64,000 nt of DNA from Blautia_A ammoniilytica (GTDB lineage: Bacteria; Bacillota; Clostridia; Lachnospirales; Lachnospiraceae). Below the pieces are notes generated by a model. It was not told where the DNA came from, searched no databases, and saw only the letters and a program-made list of their open reading frames with translations. The DNA lies in contig NZ_JAOQJL010000012.1 of assembly GCF_025566965.1 (NCBI RefSeq), positions 1-64,000 on the forward strand. The letters are read 5' to 3'. Shown one piece after another: positions 51,504 through 60,949 of the stretch. The translations under genes and the position numbers were made by a program. The stretch's first letter is position 1, and the number at the start of each line of letters is the position of its first letter.

Positions 51504-52635
51504 ATCCTTGCATTTCATATGGGAAGTTTTTTACAAACTGGTCAATATAATAAATGGCTGCGCCTACAGCTGATGCTTCTGTACGATAATGGCAGGCATG
51601 GATAAAGCTTCCATCATTTTCAAAAGGATTCAGCTTTATGGCTTTTTTGCGGAACAGATCCAGGTAATCAGCCATATAAGCACCTACATTACCACCAAGG
51701 ATAATATTACAGTCAAAGCACATTCTAAGATTATTTACGGCAATAGCCAGATAGTCCAGGTAGCTGTCGAAAACATTTCGGATTCCCTGATTATTACCTG
51801 TTTTCAGGATATCAAAAAATTCTTTTAAATTCCCATCTGTAAAATCTGTAAGGGCGTTTGCTGTACAATAAGCGTCAAGACAGCCATAACTGCCACAGTA
51901 ACATTTCTTACCATGAGGGATAAGGGCCATGTGACCAAATTCACATCCCCGGTTGTGATCCCCTATGTATAAAGTCCGTCCATTTATATAAGCACCGCCT
52001 ACGCTGCTGGAAAGGGAAAGATAGATCAGGGAACTGGTATAATGCCCACGCCAGCTTTCTGCAAGCCCTGCAGAATTGGAGTCATTGAAAAAAAGAAAAG
52101 GCTCATGGATATAGCTGGATAAAATACTGTAAATATTAAATGGAAGAGGGATTACGGTAGCGTAATTGATAGTTTTGTGGTCATCCCCTAACAGTACTGG
52201 TACAGAGATCCCGGTGCCAAGAAGACAGGAACGGTCAGGAAGATTCTGGGAGATCATATCTTCGTATTCCCGGGCAAGAGTTGAAAAATACTGGTCGTTT
52301 GCTTCAAAGGGAATACGCAGACGTCTGGTATCCAGAATGTTCAGGCCAAGATCTACCAGAACAATGGAAAGATGGTTCCTAGTGATGTCAATTCCGGCTG
52401 CATATCTTGCTTGAGGAACGTATTCATAAAGGGTTGCCTTTCTTCCACCTGTAGACTGGGATTCTCCTGCACTTTTTACAAGCCCTGCATTGCACAGGCT
52501 GTTCAGACAGCGGGTAGTGGTGGGAAGACTGATATCTAGAGTCTGGGAAATCTCCTGCCTGGAACAGGATGCTCCATAATATAATAATCGGTAAATATCC
52601 CCGGAGGTTTTTGATTTTGCCAGGTATTCGTCCAT
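51502..52635 (-). CDS. ROK family transcriptional regulator (NagC/XylR type)
   Basis: 377 residues. An N-terminal winged helix (CSRQEISQTLDISLPTTTRCLNSL) is followed by a sugar-kinase-like ROK domain with the zinc motif CYCGSYGCLDAYC and the EFGHM histidine. ROK repressors respond to sugars or sugar phosphates. AAAGGAG precedes the ATG. It is divergent from a polyol dehydrogenase gene with a 282-bp region between them, so it probably regulates that gene. Direct repeats in the shared region are operator candidates. Confidence 0.88.
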   Translation of the reverse strand: MDEYLAKSKTSGDIYRLLYYGASCSRQEISQTLDISLPTTTRCLNSLCNAGLVKSAGESQSTGGRKATLYEYVPQARYAAGIDITRNHLSIVLVDLGLNILDTRRLRIPFEANDQYFSTLAREYEDMISQNLPDRSCLLGTGISVPVLLGDDHKTINYATVIPLPFNIYSILSSYIHEPFLFFNDSNSAGLAESWRGHYTSSLIYLSLSSSVGGAYINGRTLYIGDHNRGCEFGHMALIPHGKKCYCGSYGCLDAYCTANALTDFTDGNLKEFFDILKTGNNQGIRNVFDSYLDYLAIAVNNLRMCFDCNIILGGNVGAYMADYLDLFRKKAIKLNPFENDGSFIHACHYRTEASAVGAAIYYIDQFVKNFPYEMQG

Positions 52636-52858
52636 TGTTTTACTCCTTTTTTAACAACAGATCCTGTGTCCATAGTTATGCAGCCATAGGCAAATCAGAT
52701 CTTTTGTATTTTCATCATTATACCATTTATAATATTTAAAATCCAGAACTTAAATAAAAACTTTTATTAAAATAATTATAAAAGAATACGAAAATACTTA
52801 GATATTAAGATGGAATACGAAAATAATCTTATAAACAGAAAAAACTTATATAAAACTA

Positions 52859-52887
52859 TTGACATAAGTGCAAGCCAATACTATACT
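52859..52887 (+). promoter_or_regulatory. Promoter of the polyol dehydrogenase gene
   Basis: TTGACA (52859-52864), a 17-bp spacer and TATACT (52882-52887). The 13-base repeat GAATACGAAAATA lies twice just upstream (52784-52796 and 52813-52825), and CTTTTATTAAAA occurs at 52761 and again at 52886 over the likely transcript start. Confidence 0.8.
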
Positions 52888-52917
52888 TTTATTAAAAAGC
52901 AAAAGGGGGTTTTACAT

Positions 52918-53979
52918 ATGAGTCATGTAAAAATGATGCAGAAAGGTGCTTTTATGAGAGGCACAGACAAGATGATTGTAAAAGAGATTCCAGTACCGGA
53001 GATCGGAGATAAAGAAGTTCTTGTATCGCTAGAGTATGTGGGAATCTGTGGATCTGATGTACATTATTACCATAATGGCTGCTGTGGTGCTTACAAGGTA
53101 GATCTTTCCCAGGATTACATGCTTGGACATGAATGTGCAGGAACCATTGCAAAAATCGGTAAGGATGTTACCAGCCTGAAAGTAGGAGACAAGGTGGCAC
53201 TTGAACCGGGTATCACCTGCGGAAAATGTGAATTCTGTAAATCTGGCCATTATAATCTATGTCCGGATGTGGTTTTTCTTGCAACGCCACCAGTACAGGG
53301 ATGTAATGAAGAATATATGGCATTTCCTGAGGATATGTGCTTTAAGCTTCCTGATAACGTTTCTACAAAGGAAGGCGCATTGATCGAGCCATTATCTGTA
53401 GGATTTTATGCGGCAGAGCAGGGGGCAGTAGGGACAGGAGACACTGTAGTGATCCTGGGATCAGGATGTATCGGACTTGTAACACTGCTTGCATGTAAGG
53501 CACACGGCGCCGGTAAGATCATCGTTGCAGATCTGGTGCAGGCACGTCTGGATAAGGCTATGGAGCTTGGTGCCACTGCAGTTATAAACAGTGGCAAGGA
53601 GGATGCACTGGCAAAGATCCGTGAGCTTACAAATGGCCGTGGTGCTGATGTGGTATTTGAGACTGCTGGTTCACCAGTAACCATAGCACAGACTCCGTTT
53701 ATTGTAAGAAGAGGTGGCACTATTACGTTGGTAGGTATTTCCGCACAGGAAGAGATCAGCTTTAATTTTGCACAGATCATGGATAAGGAAATTACTATCA
53801 AGTCCGTATTCCGTTATAAGAATATTTATCCGAAAGCAATTGCAGCTGTATCCAGCGGTGCTATCAATGTTAAGAGTATTGTTACTCATGAGTTTGATCT
53901 GGAGCACATTCAGGATGCTTATGATGAAGCTGTGCATAACAAGACAGATCTTGTGAAAGCCGTTGTAAAAATTAAATGA
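52918..53979 (+). CDS. Zinc-dependent sorbitol/xylitol-type dehydrogenase
   Basis: 353 residues of the medium-chain dehydrogenase/reductase family. Catalytic zinc ligands are in GICGSDVHY and GHE, the structural zinc cysteines in CGKCEFCKSGHYNLC, and the NAD site in ILGSGCIGLVTLL followed by the acidic ADL. The YYHNG and EPLSVGFYAAE segments point to the sorbitol/xylitol dehydrogenase branch. ATG 52918 with AAAGGGGG upstream; the frame continues upstream through the promoter. Likely controlled by the divergent ROK protein. No transport gene is adjacent. Confidence 0.87.
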   Translation: MSHVKMMQKGAFMRGTDKMIVKEIPVPEIGDKEVLVSLEYVGICGSDVHYYHNGCCGAYKVDLSQDYMLGHECAGTIAKIGKDVTSLKVGDKVALEPGITCGKCEFCKSGHYNLCPDVVFLATPPVQGCNEEYMAFPEDMCFKLPDNVSTKEGALIEPLSVGFYAAEQGAVGTGDTVVILGSGCIGLVTLLACKAHGAGKIIVADLVQARLDKAMELGATAVINSGKEDALAKIRELTNGRGADVVFETAGSPVTIAQTPFIVRRGGTITLVGISAQEEISFNFAQIMDKEITIKSVFRYKNIYPKAIAAVSSGAINVKSIVTHEFDLEHIQDAYDEAVHNKTDLVKAVVKIK

Positions 53980-53981
53980 AA

Positions 53982-54014
53982 AATGAAACAAAATGCTTGA
54001 CAATGAAACAAAAT
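53982..54014 (+). repeat. Direct repeat flanking the trp -35 box
   Basis: AATGAAACAAAAT occurs at 53982-53994 and 54002-54014, start to start 20 bp (about two helical turns), with the TTGACA box between and touching the second copy. This looks like a tandem operator. No bound protein can be named. Confidence 0.6.
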
Positions 54015-54025
54015 CATGGTAATTT
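53997..54025 (+). promoter_or_regulatory. Promoter of the trp operon
   Basis: TTGACA (53997-54002), a 17-bp spacer and a poor -10 TAATTT (54020-54025), just upstream of the T-box leader. Confidence 0.55.
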
Positions 54026-54049
54026 ATAAAAAATAATTTAACAAGATAA

Positions 54050-54321
54050 ACCGTTGAAGCGGAGATAAAAACAGCTCAGCGCGCACAGAGAGTCCGGGAA
54101 GGTGAGAGCCGGGTGGAATGCAGGCTGTTAAATGGACCGCAGAGGGCACAGGGAAAGGCATTTATTAATGGCCAAGTATTCTGTGACGTGAAGGCATACG
54201 TCAGTTGCCAGGAATATGATAGTATTCCTCAAAGTGTACGGTCCGTCCGTAAATCAAGGTGGCACCGCGGGTGAATGATACTCGTCCTTGACAGAAGCAG
54301 ATTCTGTCAAGGGCGTTTTTT
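54050..54321 (+). promoter_or_regulatory. Tryptophan T-box leader
   Basis: A stem I with AGAGAG and GGTGAGAGCCGG motifs carries a UGG (Trp) specifier at 54133-54135 in the context AAATGGACCGC. The T-box sequence AAGGTGGCACCGCGG is at 54256-54270. The terminator CCTTGACAGAA/TTCTGTCAAGG (54286-54296 and 54302-54312) with a T6 run follows. Uncharged tRNA-Trp pairs with both sites and favours antitermination, so the operon is made when tryptophan is short. Confidence 0.93.
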
Positions 54322-54407
54322 ATTTACATAAATATCTGAAAACATACTTTCAGACAGAGCTGTCAGATGATATTCACATATTCAAAAACTGATCAGGAGG
54401 TGTTCCT

Positions 54408-55895
54408 ATGTATCCATCATTAGAAACTGTAAAACAACTGGCATCACAGGGAGACTACAAAAGGATTCCGGTATGCAGGGAATTATTTTCCGATAAGTAT
54501 ACACCTGTGGAAGTGATGCGCATGTTGAAAAAAGCAAGCCATCACTGCTATCTTCTGGAAAGTGCAAGCCAAAGTGAAGCATGGGGCAGATATTCATTTC
54601 TTGGATATGACCCGGTGATGGAAATTACCTGCAGTGAGGGTGAAATGAAGATCCGGCATACCGGAGAAAACGGAAAGCAGGAAGAGAAGATCTGTCATGT
54701 AACTCATCCTGGAGAAACCCTGCGGCAGGTACTGGATCAGTACAAAAGTCCTAAAGTAGAAGGCTTTCCTACATTTACCGGCGGCCTGGTTGGATATTTT
54801 TCTTATGACTATATCCGATACAGTGAACCGAAACTGAAGCTGGGATCTAAAGGACAGCAGGATTTCAGGGATATGGATCTGATGCTTTTTGACCAGGTGA
54901 TCGCCTTTGATCATTACAGACAAAAGCTGCTTCTTATCACAGGGGTAAAAACGGAAAATATAGATATTTCTTACCAGGAAGCCCAAAAGAAGCTGCAGGA
55001 CATGGCAGATCTGATCAAAAAGGAAGATAAAATGGAATTTCCTCCTATTCATTTGCTGTCAGAAATCCAGCCTGAACTTCCGGAAAAAGAATATTGTCAG
55101 ATCGTAGAAAGAGCAAAGCAGTATATTAAAGAAGGAGATATTTTCCAGGTGGTGCTGTCCAATCCTATGAGGGCAAAGGCAGAAGGAAGTCTGTTTGATA
55201 CTTATCGTGTGCTGCGGGCAACCAATCCATCTCCTTATATGTTCTATTTTTCCAGTGACGACATTGAAATCGCAGGTGCATCTCCGGAAACTCTGGTGAA
55301 GCTGGATCAGGGCAAGCTTAGTACTTTCCCGTTAGCCGGAACCAGGCCAAGAGGAAAGGACAGGGAAGAAGACCTGGCATTGGAGGCAGAACTTCTGAAA
55401 GATGAAAAGGAACTGGCTGAGCATAATATGCTGGTGGATCTGGGAAGAAACGATATCGGAAAGATCAGTAAGATCGGAACTGTGCAGGTGGAAAAATATC
55501 TGGATGTAGAGCGGTATTCCTGTGTGATGCATCTGGGGTCTACTGTGATCGGGCAGATCCGGGATGACAAAGATGCAGTGGATGCAGTGGATGCCATCCT
55601 TCCGGCAGGAACTCTTTCCGGTGCACCTAAATTCCGTGCCTGTCAGATCATTGATGAACTGGAAAAAAGCAAACGTGGTATATACGGAGGCGCTATCGGA
55701 TACATGGACTTTACAGGAAATCTGGATGTATGTATTGCCATCCGTCTTGTGTATAAAAAGAATGGCGAGATCTGTATCCGGTCCGGCGCAGGAATCGTAG
55801 CAGACAGTGTACCTGAAAAGGAATTTATGGAATGTAAAAATAAGGCAAAAGCGGTGGTTCGTGCACTTGCCCAGGCAGAGGAGGGAATCCAATGA
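54408..55895 (+). CDS. trpE: Anthranilate synthase component I
   Basis: 495 residues. Converts chorismate to anthranilate with ammonia from TrpG. The LLESAS motif near residue 45 is the tryptophan feedback site. Catalytic-domain signatures: AGASPETLV, PLAGTRPRG, EHNMLVDLGRND, PAGTLSGAPK and IRSGAGIVADS. AGGAGGT precedes the ATG. First gene of trpEGDCFBA; its stop overlaps trpG by four bases. Confidence 0.97.
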   Translation: MYPSLETVKQLASQGDYKRIPVCRELFSDKYTPVEVMRMLKKASHHCYLLESASQSEAWGRYSFLGYDPVMEITCSEGEMKIRHTGENGKQEEKICHVTHPGETLRQVLDQYKSPKVEGFPTFTGGLVGYFSYDYIRYSEPKLKLGSKGQQDFRDMDLMLFDQVIAFDHYRQKLLLITGVKTENIDISYQEAQKKLQDMADLIKKEDKMEFPPIHLLSEIQPELPEKEYCQIVERAKQYIKEGDIFQVVLSNPMRAKAEGSLFDTYRVLRATNPSPYMFYFSSDDIEIAGASPETLVKLDQGKLSTFPLAGTRPRGKDREEDLALEAELLKDEKELAEHNMLVDLGRNDIGKISKIGTVQVEKYLDVERYSCVMHLGSTVIGQIRDDKDAVDAVDAILPAGTLSGAPKFRACQIIDELEKSKRGIYGGAIGYMDFTGNLDVCIAIRLVYKKNGEICIRSGAGIVADSVPEKEFMECKNKAKAVVRALAQAEEGIQ

Positions 55896-56464
55896 TCCTG
55901 TTGATCGATAATTATGACAGCTTTTCTTATAATTTATACCAGCTGATCGGCTCTGTAAACAGTGATATCAAGGTGATCAGAAATGATGAATGCACAGTAG
56001 ATGAAATCATGAAAATGAAGCCTGAGGCCATTGTTCTTTCCCCGGGGCCCGGAAGACCGGAGGATGCAGGAGTATGTGTGGAGGTGATCCGTACTTGTGG
56101 AAGAAAAATCCCGATCCTGGGTGTTTGTCTGGGGCATCAGGCCATTTGTCAGGCCTTTGGAGGAACTGTAACCTATGCAAAAGAATTGATGCATGGGAAA
56201 CAAAAAGAGATTATCCAGACCTGTGAGAACCGTTTGTTCGCAGGACTTCCTGAAGTATTTAAGGCAGCCAGATACCACTCCCTGGCAGCAAAAGAAGAAA
56301 CCCTTCCAGAAGAATTAAGGGTTACTGCCAAGTCTGAAGATGGGGAAGTAATGGCTGTGGAGCATACAAAATACCCTGTGTTTGGGGTGCAGTTTCATCC
56401 GGAATCTGTGATGACACCGGATGGGAAAAAGATGATTGAAAACTTTTTGGACAGCATCAGATAA
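55892..56464 (+). CDS. trpG: Anthranilate synthase component II (glutamine amidotransferase)
   Basis: 190 residues. Class I glutaminase: nucleophile cysteine in GVCLGHQAI, catalytic His-Glu in QFHPESVMTPDG, and the oxyanion motif SPGPGRPEDAG. It delivers ammonia to TrpE. ATGA overlap with trpE. Could also serve p-aminobenzoate synthase (PabA role), as in some Firmicutes, but the context is clearly trp. Confidence 0.96.
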   Translation: MILLIDNYDSFSYNLYQLIGSVNSDIKVIRNDECTVDEIMKMKPEAIVLSPGPGRPEDAGVCVEVIRTCGRKIPILGVCLGHQAICQAFGGTVTYAKELMHGKQKEIIQTCENRLFAGLPEVFKAARYHSLAAKEETLPEELRVTAKSEDGEVMAVEHTKYPVFGVQFHPESVMTPDGKKMIENFLDSIR

Positions 56465-56490
56465 AAACAAGATTTTCTGGACAGCATCAG
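56444..56490 (+). repeat. Short tandem duplication at the trpG 3' end
   Basis: TGGACAGCATCAGA with its flanks occurs at the end of trpG and again 30 bp further on in the intergenic space, copying the last codons (DSIR region) after the stop. Noncoding in the second copy. Confidence 0.75.
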
Positions 56491-56514
56491 ACAAAAAAAC
56501 GAGGAGGATGAACC

Positions 56515-57525
56515 ATGATCAAAGAAGCGATTATCAAATTATCAAAAAAAGAGGATCTTACTTATAAGGAAGCAGAAACGGTAATGAATGAGATCATGAG
56601 CGGAGAGGCAACACCTGTACAGATGTCAGCATATCTTACAGCCCTGTCTCTGAAAGGAGAGACCATTGACGAGATCACTGCATCGGCAGCAGGCATGCGT
56701 GCTCATTGCGTAAAGCTTCTCCATGATATGGATGTACTGGAGATCGTAGGAACTGGTGGAGACGGTGCCAACTCCTTTAATATTTCCACTACCTCAGCTC
56801 TGGTGATCGCAGCAGGCGGTGTGCCAGTGGCAAAACACGGAAACCGGGCAGCTTCTTCCAAATCCGGTGCAGCGGATGTGCTGGAAGCATTAGGGGTAAA
56901 GATCACAGTTTCGCCGGAAGAAAGTGCAAGGATCCTGAAAAAGATCAATATCTGCTTCCTGTTTGCACAGAATTATCATTTTGCAATGAAGTATGTGGCA
57001 CCGATCCGAAAGGAATTGGGAATCCGCACAGTATTTAATATTCTTGGCCCTTTAAGCAATCCTGCAGGTGCAAATATGGAACTGATGGGCGTTTATGATG
57101 AAACATTGGTTGAACCTTTGGCACAGGTTATGGCTAAGCTGGGTGTTGTAAAAGGTATGGTGGTATACGGACAGGATAAGCTGGACGAGATTTCCATGAG
57201 TGCGCCTACAACTGTCTGCGAGATCCGTGATGGATGGTTCCAGTCTTATCAGATCCAGCCGGAGCAGTTCGGGTATAACAGCTGTGCGAAGGAAGAACTG
57301 GCAGGGGGGACTCCTGAGGAAAATGCACAGATCACCAGAGATATTCTGGAGGGCAGGGAAAAAGGGCCCAAGCGTCAGGCAGTATGCTTAAATGCAGGTG
57401 CATCCCTGTATATTACCGGAAAGGCCAAAACCATAGAAGAAGGTGTAAGGATGGCCGAAAGCCTGATCGACAGCGGCGCTGCTGTAAAGAAGCTGGGAGA
57501 ATTTATATACGAAACTAATCATTGA
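56515..57525 (+). CDS. trpD: Anthranilate phosphoribosyltransferase
   Basis: 336 residues. Joins anthranilate to PRPP. The PRPP loop GTGGDGANSFNIST and the anthranilate-site KHGNRAASSKSGAADVLEALG are intact. GAGGAGG precedes the ATG. Stand-alone, not fused to TrpG. Confidence 0.97.
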   Translation: MIKEAIIKLSKKEDLTYKEAETVMNEIMSGEATPVQMSAYLTALSLKGETIDEITASAAGMRAHCVKLLHDMDVLEIVGTGGDGANSFNISTTSALVIAAGGVPVAKHGNRAASSKSGAADVLEALGVKITVSPEESARILKKINICFLFAQNYHFAMKYVAPIRKELGIRTVFNILGPLSNPAGANMELMGVYDETLVEPLAQVMAKLGVVKGMVVYGQDKLDEISMSAPTTVCEIRDGWFQSYQIQPEQFGYNSCAKEELAGGTPEENAQITRDILEGREKGPKRQAVCLNAGASLYITGKAKTIEEGVRMAESLIDSGAAVKKLGEFIYETNH

Positions 57526-57541
57526 AAAGAGACTGGGAATT

Positions 57542-58342
57542 ATGAATATTTTAGAGAAAATCGGTGAAAAAACAAAGGAGCGGATCCGGGAAGAAAAGAA
57601 ACAGTGTTCTCTGGAAGAGATGCGTAATAGGGCAGAGCATACAACAGAAAATAAAGAAAAACCTGGTTTTTTACAGGCACTTAAAGTACAGGGAATGTCT
57701 TATATCTGTGAAGTGAAAAAAGCTTCTCCATCTAAAGGGCTGATCGCCCCGGAGTTTCCCTGGCTTGATATTGCAAAGGAATATGAGGCAGCAGGGGCAA
57801 GTGCTGTTTCCTGCCTTACAGAGCCTTTCTATTTTATGGGACAAAACGGTTACCTTGAAAAAATCGCAGAAGAAATAAACATACCGGTACTTCGCAAGGA
57901 TTTTACAGTGGATGAATATATGATCTATCAGGCAAAGGCACTGGGAGCCAGTGCAGTGCTTTTGATCTGTTCTCTTCTTGATGATGTTAAGCTGCGTAAC
58001 TTTTATCAGCTGACAAAGGAGCTTCATATGGATGCTTTGGTGGAAGCTCACGATGAAAAAGAAGTTCTGCGTGCTTTGGATTGCGGGGCTAAGATCATTG
58101 GAGTAAATAACAGGGATCTGAAAACCTTTCAGGTGGATACAGGGAACAGTATCCGGCTTCGGAAAATCGCACCTGTTGATGCTGTTTTTGTATCGGAAAG
58201 CGGGATCCGTACCTCCGAAGATATTCACAGGCTTCGGGAAAATGATATTCAGGCTGTATTGATCGGCGAAACGCTGATGCGCAGTCCGGATAAAAGAAAG
58301 GCACTGGAACACTTAAACGGGGGCCCCTTATGCCAAAAGTAA
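57542..58342 (+). CDS. trpC: Indole-3-glycerol-phosphate synthase
   Basis: 266 residues, TIM barrel. Signatures: VKKASPSKG (catalytic lysine), VLRKDF, and IGVNNRDLKTF near the C-terminal face. Its 3' end overlaps trpF by 13 bases. Monofunctional, not fused to TrpF. Confidence 0.96.
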   Translation: MNILEKIGEKTKERIREEKKQCSLEEMRNRAEHTTENKEKPGFLQALKVQGMSYICEVKKASPSKGLIAPEFPWLDIAKEYEAAGASAVSCLTEPFYFMGQNGYLEKIAEEINIPVLRKDFTVDEYMIYQAKALGASAVLLICSLLDDVKLRNFYQLTKELHMDALVEAHDEKEVLRALDCGAKIIGVNNRDLKTFQVDTGNSIRLRKIAPVDAVFVSESGIRTSEDIHRLRENDIQAVLIGETLMRSPDKRKALEHLNGGPLCQK

Positions 58343-58935
58343 AGATTTGTGGTTTAAGAACTATGGAAGATATACAGGCAGTAAACAGCTGCAAGCCTGA
58401 TTTTGCCGGATTCATTGTTGAATACCCTAAAAGCAGAAGATCGATTACTTCTGATGAGTTAAAGAAGCTGATTCGTCAGCTGGATCCTTCTATCTGTGCA
58501 GTTGGAGTGTTTGTAAATGCACCATTTGTGCTGGTGGCTGACCTTTTAGATCAGAAGGTGATCCAGATGGCACAGCTTCACGGGCAGGAAGAGGAAGCCT
58601 ATATCCGGCAGCTGCAGGATGAGACAGGAAAAAAGGTGATTAAAGCTTTTTCTGTAAAAACGGAAGAAGATATTGCCAAGGCAAAAGCAAGCAGCGCAGA
58701 TTATATCCTTCTGGATCAGGGTAGCGGAGGCACTGGGAAAACCTTTGACTGGATGCTGGCAGGGGGGATTTCCAGACCTTATTTTCTTGCAGGAGGACTT
58801 GGAGTGGATAACCTGGAAAAAGCTGTGCATTACTTAAGCCCCTGGGCTGTGGATCTTAGCAGCAGTGTGGAAACAAATGGAAAAAAAGATCCTGAAAAGA
58901 TCAGACAGGCAGTAGAACTGGTGAGAAAGCTATAA
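58330..58935 (+). CDS. trpF: Phosphoribosylanthranilate isomerase
   Basis: 201 residues, TIM barrel. The N-terminal KICGL motif contains the catalytic cysteine; the catalytic aspartate is in LLDQGSGGTGKTFDW, and AGGLGVDNLEKA is the phosphate site. The start lies inside trpC, so the two are translationally coupled. Confidence 0.95.
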   Translation: MPKVKICGLRTMEDIQAVNSCKPDFAGFIVEYPKSRRSITSDELKKLIRQLDPSICAVGVFVNAPFVLVADLLDQKVIQMAQLHGQEEEAYIRQLQDETGKKVIKAFSVKTEEDIAKAKASSADYILLDQGSGGTGKTFDWMLAGGISRPYFLAGGLGVDNLEKAVHYLSPWAVDLSSSVETNGKKDPEKIRQAVELVRKL

Positions 58936-58977
58936 AATGGCAAAAACTTTTGAAATACAAGCAGGAGGATAAGAAAT

Positions 58978-60162
58978 ATGTCTAAAGGCAGATTTGGAAT
59001 ACATGGAGGCCAGTACATTCCGGAAACACTGATGAATGCAGTACTGGAGCTGGAAGAGGCCTATGAGCATTACAAGAATGACCCGGAATTTAACAGGGAA
59101 TTAACAGAGCTTTTTAATGAATATGCAGGCCGTCCATCCAGACTTTATTATGCAGCACATATGACAGAAGATCTGGGTGGTGCAAAGGTTTATCTGAAAA
59201 GAGAGGATCTGAACCATACAGGAGCCCACAAGATCAACAATGTGCTGGGGCAGGTGCTTCTTGCAAAGAAAATGGGAAAAACCCGTGTGATCGCAGAAAC
59301 AGGTGCAGGGCAGCATGGAGTGGCCACAGCTACTGTAGCCGCCTTGATGGGGATGGAATGTGAAGTCTTCATGGGGGAGGAAGATACCAAAAGACAGGCA
59401 TTAAATGTATACAAAATGAAGCTTCTGGGAGCAAAGGTACATCCTGTAACTTCCGGCACAGCAACCTTAAAGGATGCAGTTTCTGAAACCATGAGAGAGT
59501 GGACGAACCGGATCGCAGATACCCATTATGTACTTGGCTCTGTAATGGGACCCCATCCTTTCCCTACCATTGTACGTGATTTCCAGGCTGTGATCTCCAA
59601 AGAAATTAAGGAGCAGATGCTGGAAAAGGAAGGAAAGCTTCCGGATGCTGTGCTTGCCTGCGTAGGCGGCGGCTCCAATGCAATCGGTACCTTTTACCAT
59701 TTTATTGAAGATAAGGAAGTACAGCTGATCGGCTGCGAGGCAGCAGGCCGGGGTATCCATACTGCAGAGACTGCAGCTACCATTGCAACAGGAAAACTGG
59801 GGATCTTCCATGGAATGAAGTCATATTTCTGCCAGGATGAATATGGACAGATCGCTCCGGTGTATTCCATTTCCGCTGGACTGGATTATCCGGGGATCGG
59901 ACCTGAGCATGCCCACCTGTATGATACAGGAAGAGCACAGTATGTATCTGTAACAGATGATGAAGCAGTGGATGCTTTTGAATATCTTTCCAGGATCGAG
60001 GGCATCATCCCCGCCATTGAAAGTGCCCATGCAGTGGCCTATGCAAGAAAGATCATACCGGACATGAGAAAAGACCAGTGTGTAGTGATCACGATTTCAG
60101 GACGTGGAGATAAGGATTGTGCAGCAATTGCCAGATACAGAGGGGAGGATATCCATGAATAA
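58978..60162 (+). CDS. trpB: Tryptophan synthase beta chain
   Basis: 394 residues. PLP enzyme joining indole and serine. The PLP lysine is in HTGAHKINN, the phosphate site GGGSNAIG, and the catalytic glutamate ETGAGQHG. It belongs to the TrpB1 type that pairs with TrpA. GCAGGAGG precedes the ATG; the stop overlaps the trpA start by 8 bases. Confidence 0.97.
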   Translation: MSKGRFGIHGGQYIPETLMNAVLELEEAYEHYKNDPEFNRELTELFNEYAGRPSRLYYAAHMTEDLGGAKVYLKREDLNHTGAHKINNVLGQVLLAKKMGKTRVIAETGAGQHGVATATVAALMGMECEVFMGEEDTKRQALNVYKMKLLGAKVHPVTSGTATLKDAVSETMREWTNRIADTHYVLGSVMGPHPFPTIVRDFQAVISKEIKEQMLEKEGKLPDAVLACVGGGSNAIGTFYHFIEDKEVQLIGCEAAGRGIHTAETAATIATGKLGIFHGMKSYFCQDEYGQIAPVYSISAGLDYPGIGPEHAHLYDTGRAQYVSVTDDEAVDAFEYLSRIEGIIPAIESAHAVAYARKIIPDMRKDQCVVITISGRGDKDCAAIARYRGEDIHE

Positions 60163-60934
60163 GAATATAGCAGCAGCATTTGGTAAAGGAAAAGCATTTA
60201 TTCCCTTTGTTACCTGCGGGGATCCATCCCTTGATGTAACAGAGCAGATCGTATATGCAATGGAAGAGGCAGGGGCAGATTTGATCGAGCTTGGGATCCC
60301 ATTTTCTGATCCAACAGCAGAAGGGCCTGTGATCCAGGCTGCCAATGTAAGAGCATTAGGCGGAGGCGTAACAACAGACAAGGTTTTTGATATGGTGGTT
60401 CGGATTCGTAAGAAAACCAGGATTCCTATGGTGTTTATGACTTATGCAAATGTGGTTTTTTCCTATGGAACTGAAAGATTTATCAAAAAAGCGTCTGAAG
60501 TCGGAATGGACGGACTGATCCTTCCGGATGTACCATTTGAAGAAAAGGAAGAATTTGACAGCGTGTGCAAAGCATATGGAATAGATCTGATCTCCTTGAT
60601 TGCACCTACTTCCCACGAAAGGATCGCAATGATCGCAAAAGAGGCGGAAGGCTTTGTATATTGCGTATCTTCTCTTGGAGTGACCGGCACAAGAAGCCAG
60701 ATCACCACAGATATCGGGGCAATGGTGCAGCTGGTAAAAGCAGAAAAACAGATTCCCTGTGCGGTAGGCTTTGGGATCAGTACGCCGCAGCAGGCAGCTA
60801 AAATGGCAGAACAGTCTGACGGTGCGATCGTAGGTTCTGCCATCGTCAAGCTGTGTGCCAGGTATGGAAAGGACTGCGTGCCTTACGTAAAGGAGTATGT
60901 GAAATCTATGAAAGATGCTGTACGTAACGTATAG
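60155..60934 (+). CDS. trpA: Tryptophan synthase alpha chain
   Basis: 259 residues from the ATG at 60155 (GGGGAGG upstream). It cleaves indole-3-glycerol phosphate, channeling indole to TrpB. The catalytic glutamate is in IELGIPFSDPTAEGPVIQ and the loop SSLGVTGTRS is normal. The frame is open a further 17 codons upstream inside trpB, but that extension is out of keeping with the family. Confidence 0.96.
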   Translation: MNKNIAAAFGKGKAFIPFVTCGDPSLDVTEQIVYAMEEAGADLIELGIPFSDPTAEGPVIQAANVRALGGGVTTDKVFDMVVRIRKKTRIPMVFMTYANVVFSYGTERFIKKASEVGMDGLILPDVPFEEKEEFDSVCKAYGIDLISLIAPTSHERIAMIAKEAEGFVYCVSSLGVTGTRSQITTDIGAMVQLVKAEKQIPCAVGFGISTPQQAAKMAEQSDGAIVGSAIVKLCARYGKDCVPYVKEYVKSMKDAVRNV

Positions 60935-60949
60935 CAGATTGGGCAAAGC

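Noticed and set aside
51319..51573. 84-codon plus-strand frame
   Set aside because: Overlaps the second tRNA-Met, its terminator and the ROK hairpin.
60104..60154. Longer trpA start
   Set aside because: Would add 17 residues inside trpB that the family lacks; GGGGAGG points to the ATG at 60155.
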